Source of the DNA: Clostridia bacterium
Lineage (GTDB): Bacteria; Bacillota; Clostridia; Peptostreptococcales; Anaerovoracaceae
Assembly: GCA_900766045.1 (NCBI GenBank)
Contig: CAAFTW010000055.1
Coordinates: 62,001 to 126,000, forward strand
Length of the DNA stretch: 64,000 nt
Reading direction: 5' to 3'
Part shown: positions 51,877 through 59,192 of the stretch, piece after piece
Position numbering within the stretch: the stretch's first letter is position 1
Layout: each line of letters opens with the position of its first letter
Program-made: the position numbers and the translations under genes
The notes under the pieces: generated by a model
What the model was told of the DNA's origin: nothing
What the model saw: only the letters and a program-made list of their open reading frames with translations
Database searches by the model: none

Positions 51877-52956
51877 CTACGCCTCCAGTCTTAAATCATC
51901 CAGAATAGAATCGATTTCTTTTCCGCGGTACTGCATGCGGATCTTGTGCATGTTTTTCCTTGCGTTTTCAATAAACGGAGTGGAGGAGATTTCTTCTACA
52001 AAATCCTGAATGCCTTTTGTATCATCACTTTTCACAATTCCGCCGATGTTCTCCTTCTCGATATATTCCGCGTTTTCCCGTTCATGCTGGAAAAACGGAT
52101 CCAGCACAAAAATCGGTGTCTCGGAGTGAATAGCTTCAGACAGGGTCAGTCCGCCGGCCTTCGTCACAATCAGATCCGCGTTCTGCATGTACTGGGCAAC
52201 TTTATTTGTAAAACCGACTGCCTGAATACGCGGGTACATCCGTTTCAGATGCCGGTAAAGTTCCTGATTGTGTCCGGTAATCACCGTAACCTGAAATTCC
52301 GGGCGGCTCTCCATTTCCTGAAGGAGCGTGTCGATTCCCGGAAGAATTCCCAGGCCGCCTCCCATGACCAGTATCTTTTTTGTCCACGGGGCCGGAGCTT
52401 CGTGATGGATTTTCTCAAAGCACGGATTCACCGGGATTCCTCCGACATAAATGGATTTTGGATTCACACCTGCTTTTACCAGAGTGTTCGCGGTGTATTC
52501 ACTCCCCACCAGATAGGCATCCGTATAATCGGCAATCCATTCCGGATATGCCCCGATGTCCGTAATGCAGGTGATAAAGGGAATGCTCTTTTGGAAATAC
52601 TTCTTATATGAGCTGACATACTTCGACGTCATCAGCCAGGTAGAAATAATCAGGTCCGGGTTATACTGTGCGATCAGCTGATAAATCGGCAGACCGTGGC
52701 GGACCTGTGTCCTCCATGGAAACCTGCAGGTTAATGTATCAACTTTCGCGAGTGTGTTATAGATCTGCGGACGGGAGTTTACCAGGTAGTTGAATCCCGT
52801 GTAAATCAACGGATATGCATGCGGATATATATACGGCATCAGGTCCACGACAGCCACTTCCGCCTGCGGATGCTGCTGCAGAATCTGCATCCGGACAGCA
52901 TTTGCCGCAGAGATATGCCCGTTTCCAAATTTAGCCGTCAGTATGAGAATTTTCAT
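51877..52956 (-). CDS. GT28-family glycosyltransferase, MGDG/UgtP type
   Basis: Probably adds glucose or galactose to diacylglycerol, making a membrane glycolipid. The N-terminal MGDG-synthase domain (TAKFGNGHISAANAV) is followed by a GT28 C-domain (VMGGGLGILPG; TKAGGLTLSEAIHSETP). I chose ATG at 52956 (MKILILTAK) after AAGGGGAA; the frame extends upstream to 53007 without a site. About 359 residues. Pairs with the downstream deacetylase. An LTA-synthase-like gene elsewhere in the window could use such a glycolipid as anchor. Confidence 0.88.
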   Translation of the reverse strand: MKILILTAKFGNGHISAANAVRMQILQQHPQAEVAVVDLMPYIYPHAYPLIYTGFNYLVNSRPQIYNTLAKVDTLTCRFPWRTQVRHGLPIYQLIAQYNPDLIISTWLMTSKYVSSYKKYFQKSIPFITCITDIGAYPEWIADYTDAYLVGSEYTANTLVKAGVNPKSIYVGGIPVNPCFEKIHHEAPAPWTKKILVMGGGLGILPGIDTLLQEMESRPEFQVTVITGHNQELYRHLKRMYPRIQAVGFTNKVAQYMQNADLIVTKAGGLTLSEAIHSETPIFVLDPFFQHERENAEYIEKENIGGIVKSDDTKGIQDFVEEISSTPFIENARKNMHKIRMQYRGKEIDSILDDLRLEA

Positions 52957-53174
52957 GTCTGTTTCCCCTTTCTCCAGGGAACTATGATAGAGGAGAAACC
53001 TTAACATATCCTTAAACAGGGATTAAATCGGGTTAAAAACTGCGTAAAGATTGCGTGTGGAATGTGTCGGAGCGGTGATGAGGAGAGAATAATAAACTTG
53101 AATCTCCACACGTGAAGTGTTATCATGGACGCAATTTGTTAGAACTGTTTAATCGGGGGAGATGAATAACCAAA

Positions 53175-54065
53175 ATGGATTCATTAATCGATGTTGATCT
53201 GAATAACCGGAGCCGCGTCTGGTGGGTAAGTTTATTTCTTTTTTTTACGATGTTCCTGATAGGGATGTTTCAGGAACTATACGACATGTTTCTGACTTTC
53301 CCGAAACATACGAGTAACCTGGCAGCCAGATATTATATGATGCTGGTGTGTTTTGCTCTTCTGCTGACATATTTCATACCGTTTGTGCTGTTCATACGTT
53401 ATACCTGCAGAAGGCTTGATATTTCCGGGCATCTGCCGCTGCTGGCCTTTTTCTCCGGATGGTTTATTCCGGGCTGGCTTGCCGGCAGCCTTAATGATCG
53501 TGCAGATCGATTGCTGAAGCTGATGATTTCGCCGCATTTCGATAAGGTTTGGGGTGATGCTGCAGAAGCGCCGATTGTTGAGGAAACGCTGAAGGTCCTG
53601 GTTGTGGTCTGGCTTCTCTATATCTTAGGGCGGTATCTGAAAAAGGATTTCCTGGTCGCCGGGATGGCCGTGGGGATGGGCTTTCAGATCGGTGAAGACT
53701 TCAGCTACATCGAGGACCGGATCACCGGAAGCTTTCTCCAGTATTCTACGGCAATTGGATATACGATCGATGACCGCATTTCATGGAGCCTTCCGTCTCA
53801 CTGGATGTACACCGCCTTGATGGCAGTCGGTGTATATTACATTTTCTTTGGGCGAAAAAAGGAGCAAAGTGCGCATGCAGTTCGAAATGGCATCTTACTG
53901 ATCCTTCTCGCACTGCTGGAACATGCCTACTGCGACTCGCCGTTTCCGAACATGTTGTTACCAGATGCTGCAACGGACGCAGTTATGCTGCTGGCGTTCT
54001 ATGTGATATACGTAAAAGCCGTGCAGGATGATATAATAGTTTCATTAAGAAGTACGCAGAATTGA
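53175..54065 (+). CDS. PrsW-like intramembrane protease
   Basis: Multi-pass membrane protein (296 residues, about seven to eight hydrophobic segments) with the PrsW motifs PIVEETLK, GFQIGEDFSY, SHWMYTA and LEHAYCDS. PrsW in Bacillus cuts an anti-sigma factor; the target here is unknown and no sigma or anti-sigma gene is adjacent. It starts with ATG at 53175 and is followed seven bases later by the NUDIX gene. Confidence 0.85.
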   Translation: MDSLIDVDLNNRSRVWWVSLFLFFTMFLIGMFQELYDMFLTFPKHTSNLAARYYMMLVCFALLLTYFIPFVLFIRYTCRRLDISGHLPLLAFFSGWFIPGWLAGSLNDRADRLLKLMISPHFDKVWGDAAEAPIVEETLKVLVVVWLLYILGRYLKKDFLVAGMAVGMGFQIGEDFSYIEDRITGSFLQYSTAIGYTIDDRISWSLPSHWMYTALMAVGVYYIFFGRKKEQSAHAVRNGILLILLALLEHAYCDSPFPNMLLPDAATDAVMLLAFYVIYVKAVQDDIIVSLRSTQN

Positions 54066-54071
54066 GGTGGA

Positions 54072-54605
54072 GTGATGAAATATTGTATAGAATGCGGAAG
54101 TCCGCTGGAACTCCGGACGATTCCGGATGAAGGGCCGGTTCCTTACTGCCCGGTGTGCAGAGCTTTCCGCTTTCCGAATTTTAATGTTAACTGTAGCATG
54201 ATTGTCATGAATCCGGAGCGTGACCGGATTGCGCTGATTAAGCAGTACGGTGGGGAGGAGTATATTCTGGTTGCCGGATATGTGCGCAAGGGTGAAGATG
54301 CGGAAGACACGGCAGCGCGGGAAGTGTATGAAGAACTCGGGGTTCGGGTGATGGAAATGAAATTCAATCGGACGCACTATTTTCCGCCGTCAAATACGTT
54401 GATGGTAAATTTTACGGTTACGGTGGAGAGTGAGGATCTGCATCCGAATGAAGAGGTGGATTCTTATCAGTGGTTCAGCCTTGAAGAGGCCCGTGCGAAC
54501 ATCAAGAAGGGCGGTCTGGCGCAGATTTTCTTGAACGGATATCTGGACGGACTGAAGGAAACCGAGTACCGCTTCCCGGATGCGGAAGAGATGAAACTGG
54601 TGTAA
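54072..54605 (+). CDS. NUDIX hydrolase with zinc ribbon (NudC-like)
   Basis: Hydrolyses a nucleoside diphosphate derivative, possibly NAD(H) or an RNA cap. A zinc ribbon (CIECGSPLEL and CPVCRAF, about residues 4-32) is followed by the Nudix box from GYVRKGEDAEDTAAREVYEE into LGV. The 177 residues are shorter than E. coli NudC because the N-terminal domain is absent. Starts just after prsW with GAGGTGG upstream, so the two are probably co-transcribed. Confidence 0.88.
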   Translation: MMKYCIECGSPLELRTIPDEGPVPYCPVCRAFRFPNFNVNCSMIVMNPERDRIALIKQYGGEEYILVAGYVRKGEDAEDTAAREVYEELGVRVMEMKFNRTHYFPPSNTLMVNFTVTVESEDLHPNEEVDSYQWFSLEEARANIKKGGLAQIFLNGYLDGLKETEYRFPDAEEMKLV

Positions 54606-54692
54606 ACTCCGATCGCCTGCAGGACTGCCTGTTTGTAAAGGGGTCATCTCCCGGGCAGATTTCTGTATGTTTATCGTTATTATCGTTGTTGT

Positions 54693-54725
54693 AAAACCCG
54701 CCGCGTCTGGAGCGCGGCGGGTTTT
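54693..54725 (+). terminator. Terminator after the NUDIX gene
   Basis: AAAACCCGCCGCG pairs with GCGGCGGGTTTT around TCTGGA. A second perfect hairpin, CCTGCAGA-GATGAT-TCTGCAGG, follows at about 54728-54749. Confidence 0.85.
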
Positions 54726-54782
54726 GCCTGCAGAGATGATTCTGCAGGCGGATTTATAAGGCTATCCGTTCAGCGATGAAAG

Positions 54783-55685
54783 CTATTCTTCGTTTTCCGT
54801 CTGGTATTTTTTCATTTCATTCAGCTCTTCATGAATCGGCCGGAAGTCGATCATGCAGTCTCCTCCGGAAATAGCAACTGGAATCTGATTATCAAAAGTA
54901 TAGTAATCCGGGAAATTTTCGCTGGAAAAATCAAACACGGTTACCATTTCTTTTTCCGGATCAGCCATCCAGTATTCCCGGACACCGGCGTTCATGTACT
55001 TATCCAGTTTTTTGATCATGTCTTTCCGGCGGGTGGAAGGGGAAAGTACCTCCAGCACAAAATCCGGAGCGCCGTAAATTCTCTTGATCGTATTCTTTTT
55101 CTGGTCGCAGAGAATGATGACATCCGGCTGCACCATGGTCCGGTCATCCTGATCCAGTTGTACATCCAAGGGGGAAATGCCTGGAGTACAGTTTTTATGT
55201 TCATGACTATCCATAAAGTTAATCAATTGAACATATACGCGGCCGGCAATAATCTGATGCAGGAAGGTCGGTGCGGACATATCGTAAAATACGCCGTCGA
55301 TCAGTTCCACCCGGACATCGTCAGGCAGGGCTTCATAGTCTTCAACGGTGTAGTTACCCTGACGGGGCCAGCGGGAACAGGCTCCTGTTCTTTCATAAGC
55401 GATGGAGTTTTCACATACATCAGAAGAAGAACTGGGATTATGCTGCTCACCGGTTATGCTGTAAGGCCGGTTTGTATCGGAAGGGGCGCTGGCCGGGCCG
55501 TTTTCTTCTTTCAGGCCCTTTTCAATGGCAGCGGTCAGTTTATCCAGGGTGCTGCGCCTCGGATACTTCGTAGCGCCGCTGAGGGCTTTCTGGACGGTGC
55601 CCAGCGGGACATCGGCACGGTCAGCGAGCTCCTGATTGGTCCATCCGAGAAGCTGTTTCTGTTTTCTGATCTCTTCAATATTCAT
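54783..55685 (-). CDS. HTH-Uma2 fusion protein (PD-(D/E)xK nuclease fold)
   Basis: An XRE-type helix-turn-helix occupies residues about 1-60 (TNQELADRADVPLGTVQKAL), a linker about 61-105, and a Uma2/DUF820 domain about 110-270 with ELIDGVFYDM, QPDVIILC and PDFVLEVLSPSTRRKDM (the D, E-x-K-like core). Uma2 proteins have a restriction-like fold, but their activity is unclear. The short tail is charged. It is divergent from ric. A possible promoter with TTGCTT, 17, TACAAT lies upstream on the minus strand. Confidence 0.85.
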   Translation of the reverse strand: MNIEEIRKQKQLLGWTNQELADRADVPLGTVQKALSGATKYPRRSTLDKLTAAIEKGLKEENGPASAPSDTNRPYSITGEQHNPSSSSDVCENSIAYERTGACSRWPRQGNYTVEDYEALPDDVRVELIDGVFYDMSAPTFLHQIIAGRVYVQLINFMDSHEHKNCTPGISPLDVQLDQDDRTMVQPDVIILCDQKKNTIKRIYGAPDFVLEVLSPSTRRKDMIKKLDKYMNAGVREYWMADPEKEMVTVFDFSSENFPDYYTFDNQIPVAISGGDCMIDFRPIHEELNEMKKYQTENEE

Positions 55686-55915
55686 CGCGGACTCCTTTCT
55701 GTGCGGACAGGTTTACGCTGCGGACTGTCCTCTGTCGGCATTGCTGGTGGAAACTTGGCGTGTGGCTTTTGTCAACTCTATTGTATCCAGTTAAGAACCA
55801 AAAAGCAACCGCTAAAACCGATATAGAATACAAATAAAACCGTTATAATGTGGTATGTACATTAGGAAGGTTAAGGATGGAGAAAAATAATCTTGAAATC
55901 CCGAAGTTTTTCTGT

Positions 55916-55962
55916 GAAAATTGATTATAATCAATTTTCCTTCTCCATCTCAGGCATATAAT
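55916..55962 (+). promoter_or_regulatory. Fnr box and promoter of ric
   Basis: A perfect 24-base palindrome (55916-55939) contains TTGATTATAATCAA, an exact Fnr site (TTGAT-N4-ATCAA), centred at 55927.5. A TATAAT at 55957-55962 predicts a start near 55969, which puts the site at -41.5, the class II activation position for Fnr. The rest of 55686-56023 holds only the divergent promoter of the Uma2 gene. Confidence 0.8.
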
Positions 55963-56023
55963 GACCTCAGAAATCAGGAAAACAACTGAAACGACAGAGA
56001 TATAGACGATGGAGGAGAGAACG

Positions 56024-56749
56024 ATGAGTGTAAAAATCAATGGAACAATGACGCTGGCCGATGTTGTAAAGGAATATCCGCAGACGATTCCGTATCTGAA
56101 TGAGCTGCATCTCGACTACTGCTGCGGCGGACACAGCCCGATCAGCACGACGGTAAAGGAAAATAATCTGGATGAGGCAGAGCTGCTGGGAAAGCTGAAT
56201 AAACTGGCAGAGAAAACGCCGGAAAACAAGAATTCCGCTGAGGATATCGAGCGTTTTGAGAAGCTCAGCGTCAATGAAATGCTGGATGATCTGGAGGAAA
56301 CACATCATGTCACAGACCGCCGTCTGATGAAGGATGCGGAGGACAGCCTGAATAAGATTCTGATCGCGCATTATCCGCATCACGGTGAGATGCTGACGGA
56401 GCTGCATCATAAGTTCGCGCTGCTGAAGGCTGACCTGGAAGAGCATTTCGCGAAAGAAGAGCGTTACACCTTCCCGATTATGCGTGCCAATCCGGAACCG
56501 GATGCTGATCAGGTGCAGCTGGTGAAGGATCTTGAGGATGAGCATACCGCTGCCGGCGATGTGATCAAGGAGATCCAGGAGCTTACGGAGAATTTCACCC
56601 TGCCGGCTGACGCCTGCCCGACATTCGCGCATACTTATGACGTTCTGCAGGACCTGTTCAACGATATTTTCATTCATATCTTCAAGGAGAATTCCGTTAC
56701 TTTCCCGGAGTACTATGAGAAAGCGTCTGACAGCTGCAGGGTCAGATAA
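56024..56749 (+). CDS. ric: Di-iron iron-sulfur cluster repair protein Ric/ScdA
   Basis: Repairs iron-sulfur clusters damaged by nitric oxide or oxidants. The N-terminal ScdA domain has LDYCCGGH; the C-terminal hemerythrin-like domain carries metal histidines and glutamates (ETHHVTDRRLM; AHYPHHGEML; HHKFALLKADLEEHFAKEE; EDEHTAAGD; TFAHTYDVLQD). I chose ATG at 56024 (MSVKING) after GGAGGAGAG. About 241 residues. An Fnr box lies in its promoter and an Fnr gene follows after 50 bases. Confidence 0.93.
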   Translation: MSVKINGTMTLADVVKEYPQTIPYLNELHLDYCCGGHSPISTTVKENNLDEAELLGKLNKLAEKTPENKNSAEDIERFEKLSVNEMLDDLEETHHVTDRRLMKDAEDSLNKILIAHYPHHGEMLTELHHKFALLKADLEEHFAKEERYTFPIMRANPEPDADQVQLVKDLEDEHTAAGDVIKEIQELTENFTLPADACPTFAHTYDVLQDLFNDIFIHIFKENSVTFPEYYEKASDSCRVR

Positions 56750-56799
56750 GCCGGCAGAGTAGATTCCTGCGGGGCGCATCGGTGTGAAGAGGATGGCAT

Positions 56800-57534
56800 A
56801 TGGACGACAAAGTAAAAACAGATAACGATTATAGCAAGGAAACACACGCAGGGGCAGTCCCTGCCATGTGTTCCAGCTGCGGCGGAAACTGTCTGGACGA
56901 CGTAGAATTTCTGATGGGCCTTAACCCGAAGGACAGACTCCGCATCATGCAGGGCGCTGCCCGCCACACATATGAAAAAGACCGGATCATTTTCCATGAA
57001 GGTGATCCGGTTGACGCGCTTTTTGTGATTCACAGCGGAAAGGTGAAACTCAGTTCCTGGGATGCGGAAGGTCGGGAGAAAATCGTCGGCATCTTTACCG
57101 GCGGGGATACGATCTGGGAAGGATTCTTCCTGAAAGACAGTCATTATTCCTTTTCCGGGACCTGCATCACGCCGGCAGACATCTGCCGGATCCGCCGCTC
57201 CGATCTGGAGACCGTCATTCAGGATCCCGCCATTTCACTCAGGGTGATCGGATTTCTCAGCCAGAGACTTCATAAAACGAATGAAATAATTTCTTTGCTG
57301 AATATCCGTTCTCCGAAGGCGCGTCTGGCGGCATTTCTGATGCACCGCTGCCTGTATATCGACAGCGATACCATTACCCTCCGCCTGGACGATATCGCCT
57401 CCAGCATCAATCTCCGGCCGGAAACCGTCAGCCGGAAAATGAAGGAACTGGAGCGCAGCGGGCTGGTGGAAAAAAACGGGCAGAGCAGCATCCGGATTGT
57501 CGATATGGACGGGCTGCGGGAAGAGACGGAGTAG
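56800..57534 (+). CDS. fnr: Fnr-type [4Fe-4S] transcription regulator
   Basis: Crp/Fnr-family regulator of 244 residues. C24, C27, C31 and C122 match the spacing of the four cluster-binding cysteines of E. coli Fnr (C20, C23, C29, C122), so it probably senses oxygen or nitric oxide through a [4Fe-4S] cluster. The cAMP-like fold is followed by a helix-turn-helix with LRPETVSRKM, where E-x-x-S-R are the residues that read TTGAT in Fnr. It follows ric and the site upstream of ric is a perfect Fnr box, so it likely controls the pair. Confidence 0.92.
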   Translation: MDDKVKTDNDYSKETHAGAVPAMCSSCGGNCLDDVEFLMGLNPKDRLRIMQGAARHTYEKDRIIFHEGDPVDALFVIHSGKVKLSSWDAEGREKIVGIFTGGDTIWEGFFLKDSHYSFSGTCITPADICRIRRSDLETVIQDPAISLRVIGFLSQRLHKTNEIISLLNIRSPKARLAAFLMHRCLYIDSDTITLRLDDIASSINLRPETVSRKMKELERSGLVEKNGQSSIRIVDMDGLREETE

Positions 57535-57723
57535 GGGCCGGCCGCCTTTGCCTCGTCTGCTAAGTGCGACTAATTGGCTGATTATAATAAGAAATTTGAA
57601 AAATCCTGCTAATGATATGGAATGGCTATAAAAGCCTGCTTTACATAAAATTAGTTCATGATATACTCGATTTATGGATTGTCCGTGAGGCGGTCAGCCC
57701 TCTGTTGAAAGGGGGTGATTGTT

Positions 57724-57813
57724 ATGGAGTATGTAACGTTCTCTGACCTGATTCAGTATGCGTTAATGCGGATAACATTCGCGTCCCTGATTATTTATAT
57801 CAAATGCAAATAG
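57724..57813 (+). CDS. Small hydrophobic peptide, probable type I toxin (copy 1)
   Basis: A 29-residue peptide beginning MEYVTFSDLIQYALM with a hydrophobic core (ITFASLIIYI) and a basic end. It resembles the holin-like toxins of Firmicutes type I systems. The ATG follows AAAGGGGGTGATT, a strong ribosome binding site. Membrane activity is inferred from composition. Confidence 0.7.
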   Translation: MEYVTFSDLIQYALMRITFASLIIYIKCK

Positions 57814-57827
57814 CTTTATATTAAAGC

Positions 57828-57925
57828 TAAGCCGCCAACAATTCCGTTGACGGCTTAAACCCAAATTACTATGGGGAATGACCGCCGTACGAATTGCGGA
57901 CAATCCCTTTTCTATAGCTATGGTA
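57828..57925 (-). ncRNA. Candidate antisense antitoxin RNA (copy 1)
   Basis: On the minus strand TTGAAC, 17 bases, TACCAT lies at about 57920-57948 and is conserved in both copies. A transcript from there would run to the hairpin TAAGCCGTCAAC / GTTGGCGGCTTA at 57857-57828, which is also the terminator of the toxin mRNA. The two RNAs would overlap at their 3' ends, as in txpA/ratA-type pairs. Confidence 0.4.
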
Positions 57926-58022
57926 GCATTAAATAACTGTTTGTTCAAGGTATATAATGCGAGGTAAATCGGTACTCAGGCCAGTTGCCATTGCCTCGTC
58001 CCCGTCCACGCGATAATTAGAA

Positions 58023-58055
58023 GTTTAGTATAAAAAGATTGAAAAAATATACTAA
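58023..58055. repeat. Inverted repeat between the two toxin units
   Basis: TTAGTATA and TATACTAA pair perfectly across a loop of about 16 A-rich bases in the 130-base spacer between copies. Function unknown. Confidence 0.5.
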
Positions 58056-58166
58056 TGTTGCATAGTAACTAAAAAATCACCTTACATAAAGATTGTTCAT
58101 GATATACTCGGTTTATGGATTGTCTGTGAGGTGGTCAGCCCCCTGTTGAAAGGGGGGGTGATTGTT

Positions 58167-58256
58167 ATGGAGTATGTAACGTTCTCTGACCTGATTCAGT
58201 ATACGTTAATGCGGATAACATTCGCGTCCCTGATTATTTATATCAAACGCAAATAG
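58167..58256 (+). CDS. Small hydrophobic peptide, probable type I toxin (copy 2)
   Basis: A 29-residue peptide differing from copy 1 at two residues (Ala13 to Thr and Cys28 to Arg). Same ribosome binding site and terminator layout. Conservation of length and frame in both copies supports translation. Confidence 0.7.
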   Translation: MEYVTFSDLIQYTLMRITFASLIIYIKRK

Positions 58257-58270
58257 CTTCATATTAAAGC

Positions 58271-58366
58271 TAAGCCGCCAACAATTCCGTTGACGGCTTA
58301 AACCAGTTTAATTATGGGGAATGGCCGCCGTACGAATTGCGGACAATCCCTTTTCTATAGCTATGG
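58271..58366 (-). ncRNA. Candidate antisense antitoxin RNA (copy 2)
   Basis: Same minus-strand arrangement as copy 1: a conserved TTGAAC, 17 bases, TACCAT and the shared hairpin at 58271-58300. Confidence 0.4.
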
Positions 58367-58480
58367 TAGCATTAAATAACTTCTGGTTCAAGATGTAATC
58401 GGAATGCCGAGTTTTAGTGTTGTGGACGGCGAAAAAATGTATTTTTATACAGAAGGGAATAGATCCTGCAGGGTGTCGCA

Positions 58481-58505
58481 TGTACCCGCCGGAAGTACCC
58501 CCAGG
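58481..58505 (+). repeat. Integrase arm-like repeats left of the attachment site
   Basis: TGTACCCGCCGG and AGTACCCCCAGG, 13 bases apart, resemble the TTGTACCCCCGG repeats at 58874-58897 inside the element. They lie on the chromosomal side of the tRNA fragment and may be left from an earlier integration. Confidence 0.45.
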
Positions 58506-58752
58506 GGTGCAACCGTTTCCACAGTGTTTCCACATTTTATGGCAAAAGTGGAATGAATAAGTGGTTGATTCGTGCACCAGGCCGTAGCCTGCAGCGCTTC
58601 GTCCCGTGCGTTCTAAACGTCGACGCACGGTCTCAGCGGCAGGCCTGACAGGGGACCTTCCGCTGCTCTGTCTGCGCAGCTTCGCTGCTTGCCAGTCGCA
58701 GGGATAGGTCTCCCAGGCGATCGTTTGGAAAATGTTCGAATCGCATGATCTT

Positions 58753-58792
58753 ATACGCAAAAAGACAGGCGCAAGGCCTGTCTTTTCGCGTA
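58753..58792 (-). terminator. tRNA-Arg terminator hairpin
   Basis: ATACGC-AAAAGACAGGC pairs with GCCTGTCTTTT-GCGTAT around GCAAG, directly 3' of the tRNA fragment. It has T tracts in both directions and is the likely native terminator of the disrupted tRNA gene. Confidence 0.7.
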
Positions 58793-58833
58793 TGCACCAG
58801 AGGCGATTCGAACACCCGACGCACGGTTTAGGA
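58793..58833 (-). tRNA. 3' half of tRNA-Arg(CCU), left attachment site
   Basis: The minus strand reads from the anticodon loop (TCCTAAA) through the anticodon stem 3' side, variable loop, T arm (GGGTGTTCGAATCGCCT) and acceptor strand CTGGTGC with discriminator A. The 5' half is absent: homology stops at 58833. This is the expected footprint of a tyrosine-integrase element inserted in the tRNA anticodon loop, with the rebuilt tRNA at the far end, outside the window. Confidence 0.85.
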
Positions 58834-58873
58834 AACCCATGTAAAATGGGTATTTATCAATATTTACACAAGT

Positions 58874-58921
58874 TTGTACCCCCGGTTGTACCCCCGGCGG
58901 CTAGTATTTCGGGGGGTACAG
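58874..58921 (+). repeat. Integrase arm-site repeats
   Basis: TTGTACCCCCGG occurs twice in exact tandem (58874-58885, 58886-58897), and an inverted copy CGGGGGGTACAG lies at 58910-58921. Position between the attachment core and the integrase gene fits arm-type binding sites. Confidence 0.6.
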
Positions 58922-58923
58922 CT

Positions 58924-59144
58924 TTATTTATTGGCGGCCTTGCGGCGGTCTTTTTCCTGTCGGATTCCCACAGCAACGCCCATATAGAACGCGGTCATGA
59001 TTGTGTCATAAATCCGTTCACCTTGCGAATGTTGGGGGGGTCGAGCGTGAGGCGGTGAAGTTGTTCGAGTTCGTTCACAGTCAATTCCCGGTTATATTTT
59101 ATCTGTTTGCGGCCTGATTCGGCTTGTTTTAATACGTCTCTCAT
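58924..59144 (-). pseudogene. Small element protein interrupted at a run of seven C
   Basis: From ATG at 59144 (after AAAGGAAAA) the frame reads MRDVLKQAESGRKQIKYN, then LEQLHRLTLDPP and reaches a run of seven C (59034-59040 as G on plus). The next frame continues sensibly as ERIYDTIMTAFYMGVAVGIR and QEKDRRKAANK to 58924. In the raw sequence the first frame stops at 58995 (49 codons). One added or two removed C would join the two parts into about 73 residues. Confidence 0.6.
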
Positions 59145-59192
59145 AGCTTTTCCTTTCATCGAGTGTTCGAATCGTCTTTAGTTGGTTTTGGT

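Larger units (their letters stand above)
57641..57949 (+). repeat. Type I toxin-antitoxin unit, copy 1
   Basis: First of two near-identical tandem units of about 310 bases; the second is at 58082-58392. Each has a promoter-like TTTACA/TATACT pair, a leader with a GGGGG stretch, a 29-codon hydrophobic peptide, a shared hairpin terminator and a conserved downstream region with a minus-strand promoter. Confidence 0.8.
58082..58392 (+). repeat. Type I toxin-antitoxin unit, copy 2
   Basis: Second tandem unit, offset about 442 bases from the first, with a few substitutions and two extra G in the leader G run. Promoter, peptide, terminator and antisense promoter are all kept. Confidence 0.8.

Noticed and set aside
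58650..58755. A complete tRNA on the plus strand ending near 58755
   Set aside because: A GTTCGAATC T-loop is present, but T-stem, acceptor and anticodon stems cannot be formed.
58308..58760. Minus-strand frame across the second toxin unit
   Set aside because: It covers the antisense RNA and promoter region and shows no protein conservation beyond the repeated DNA.
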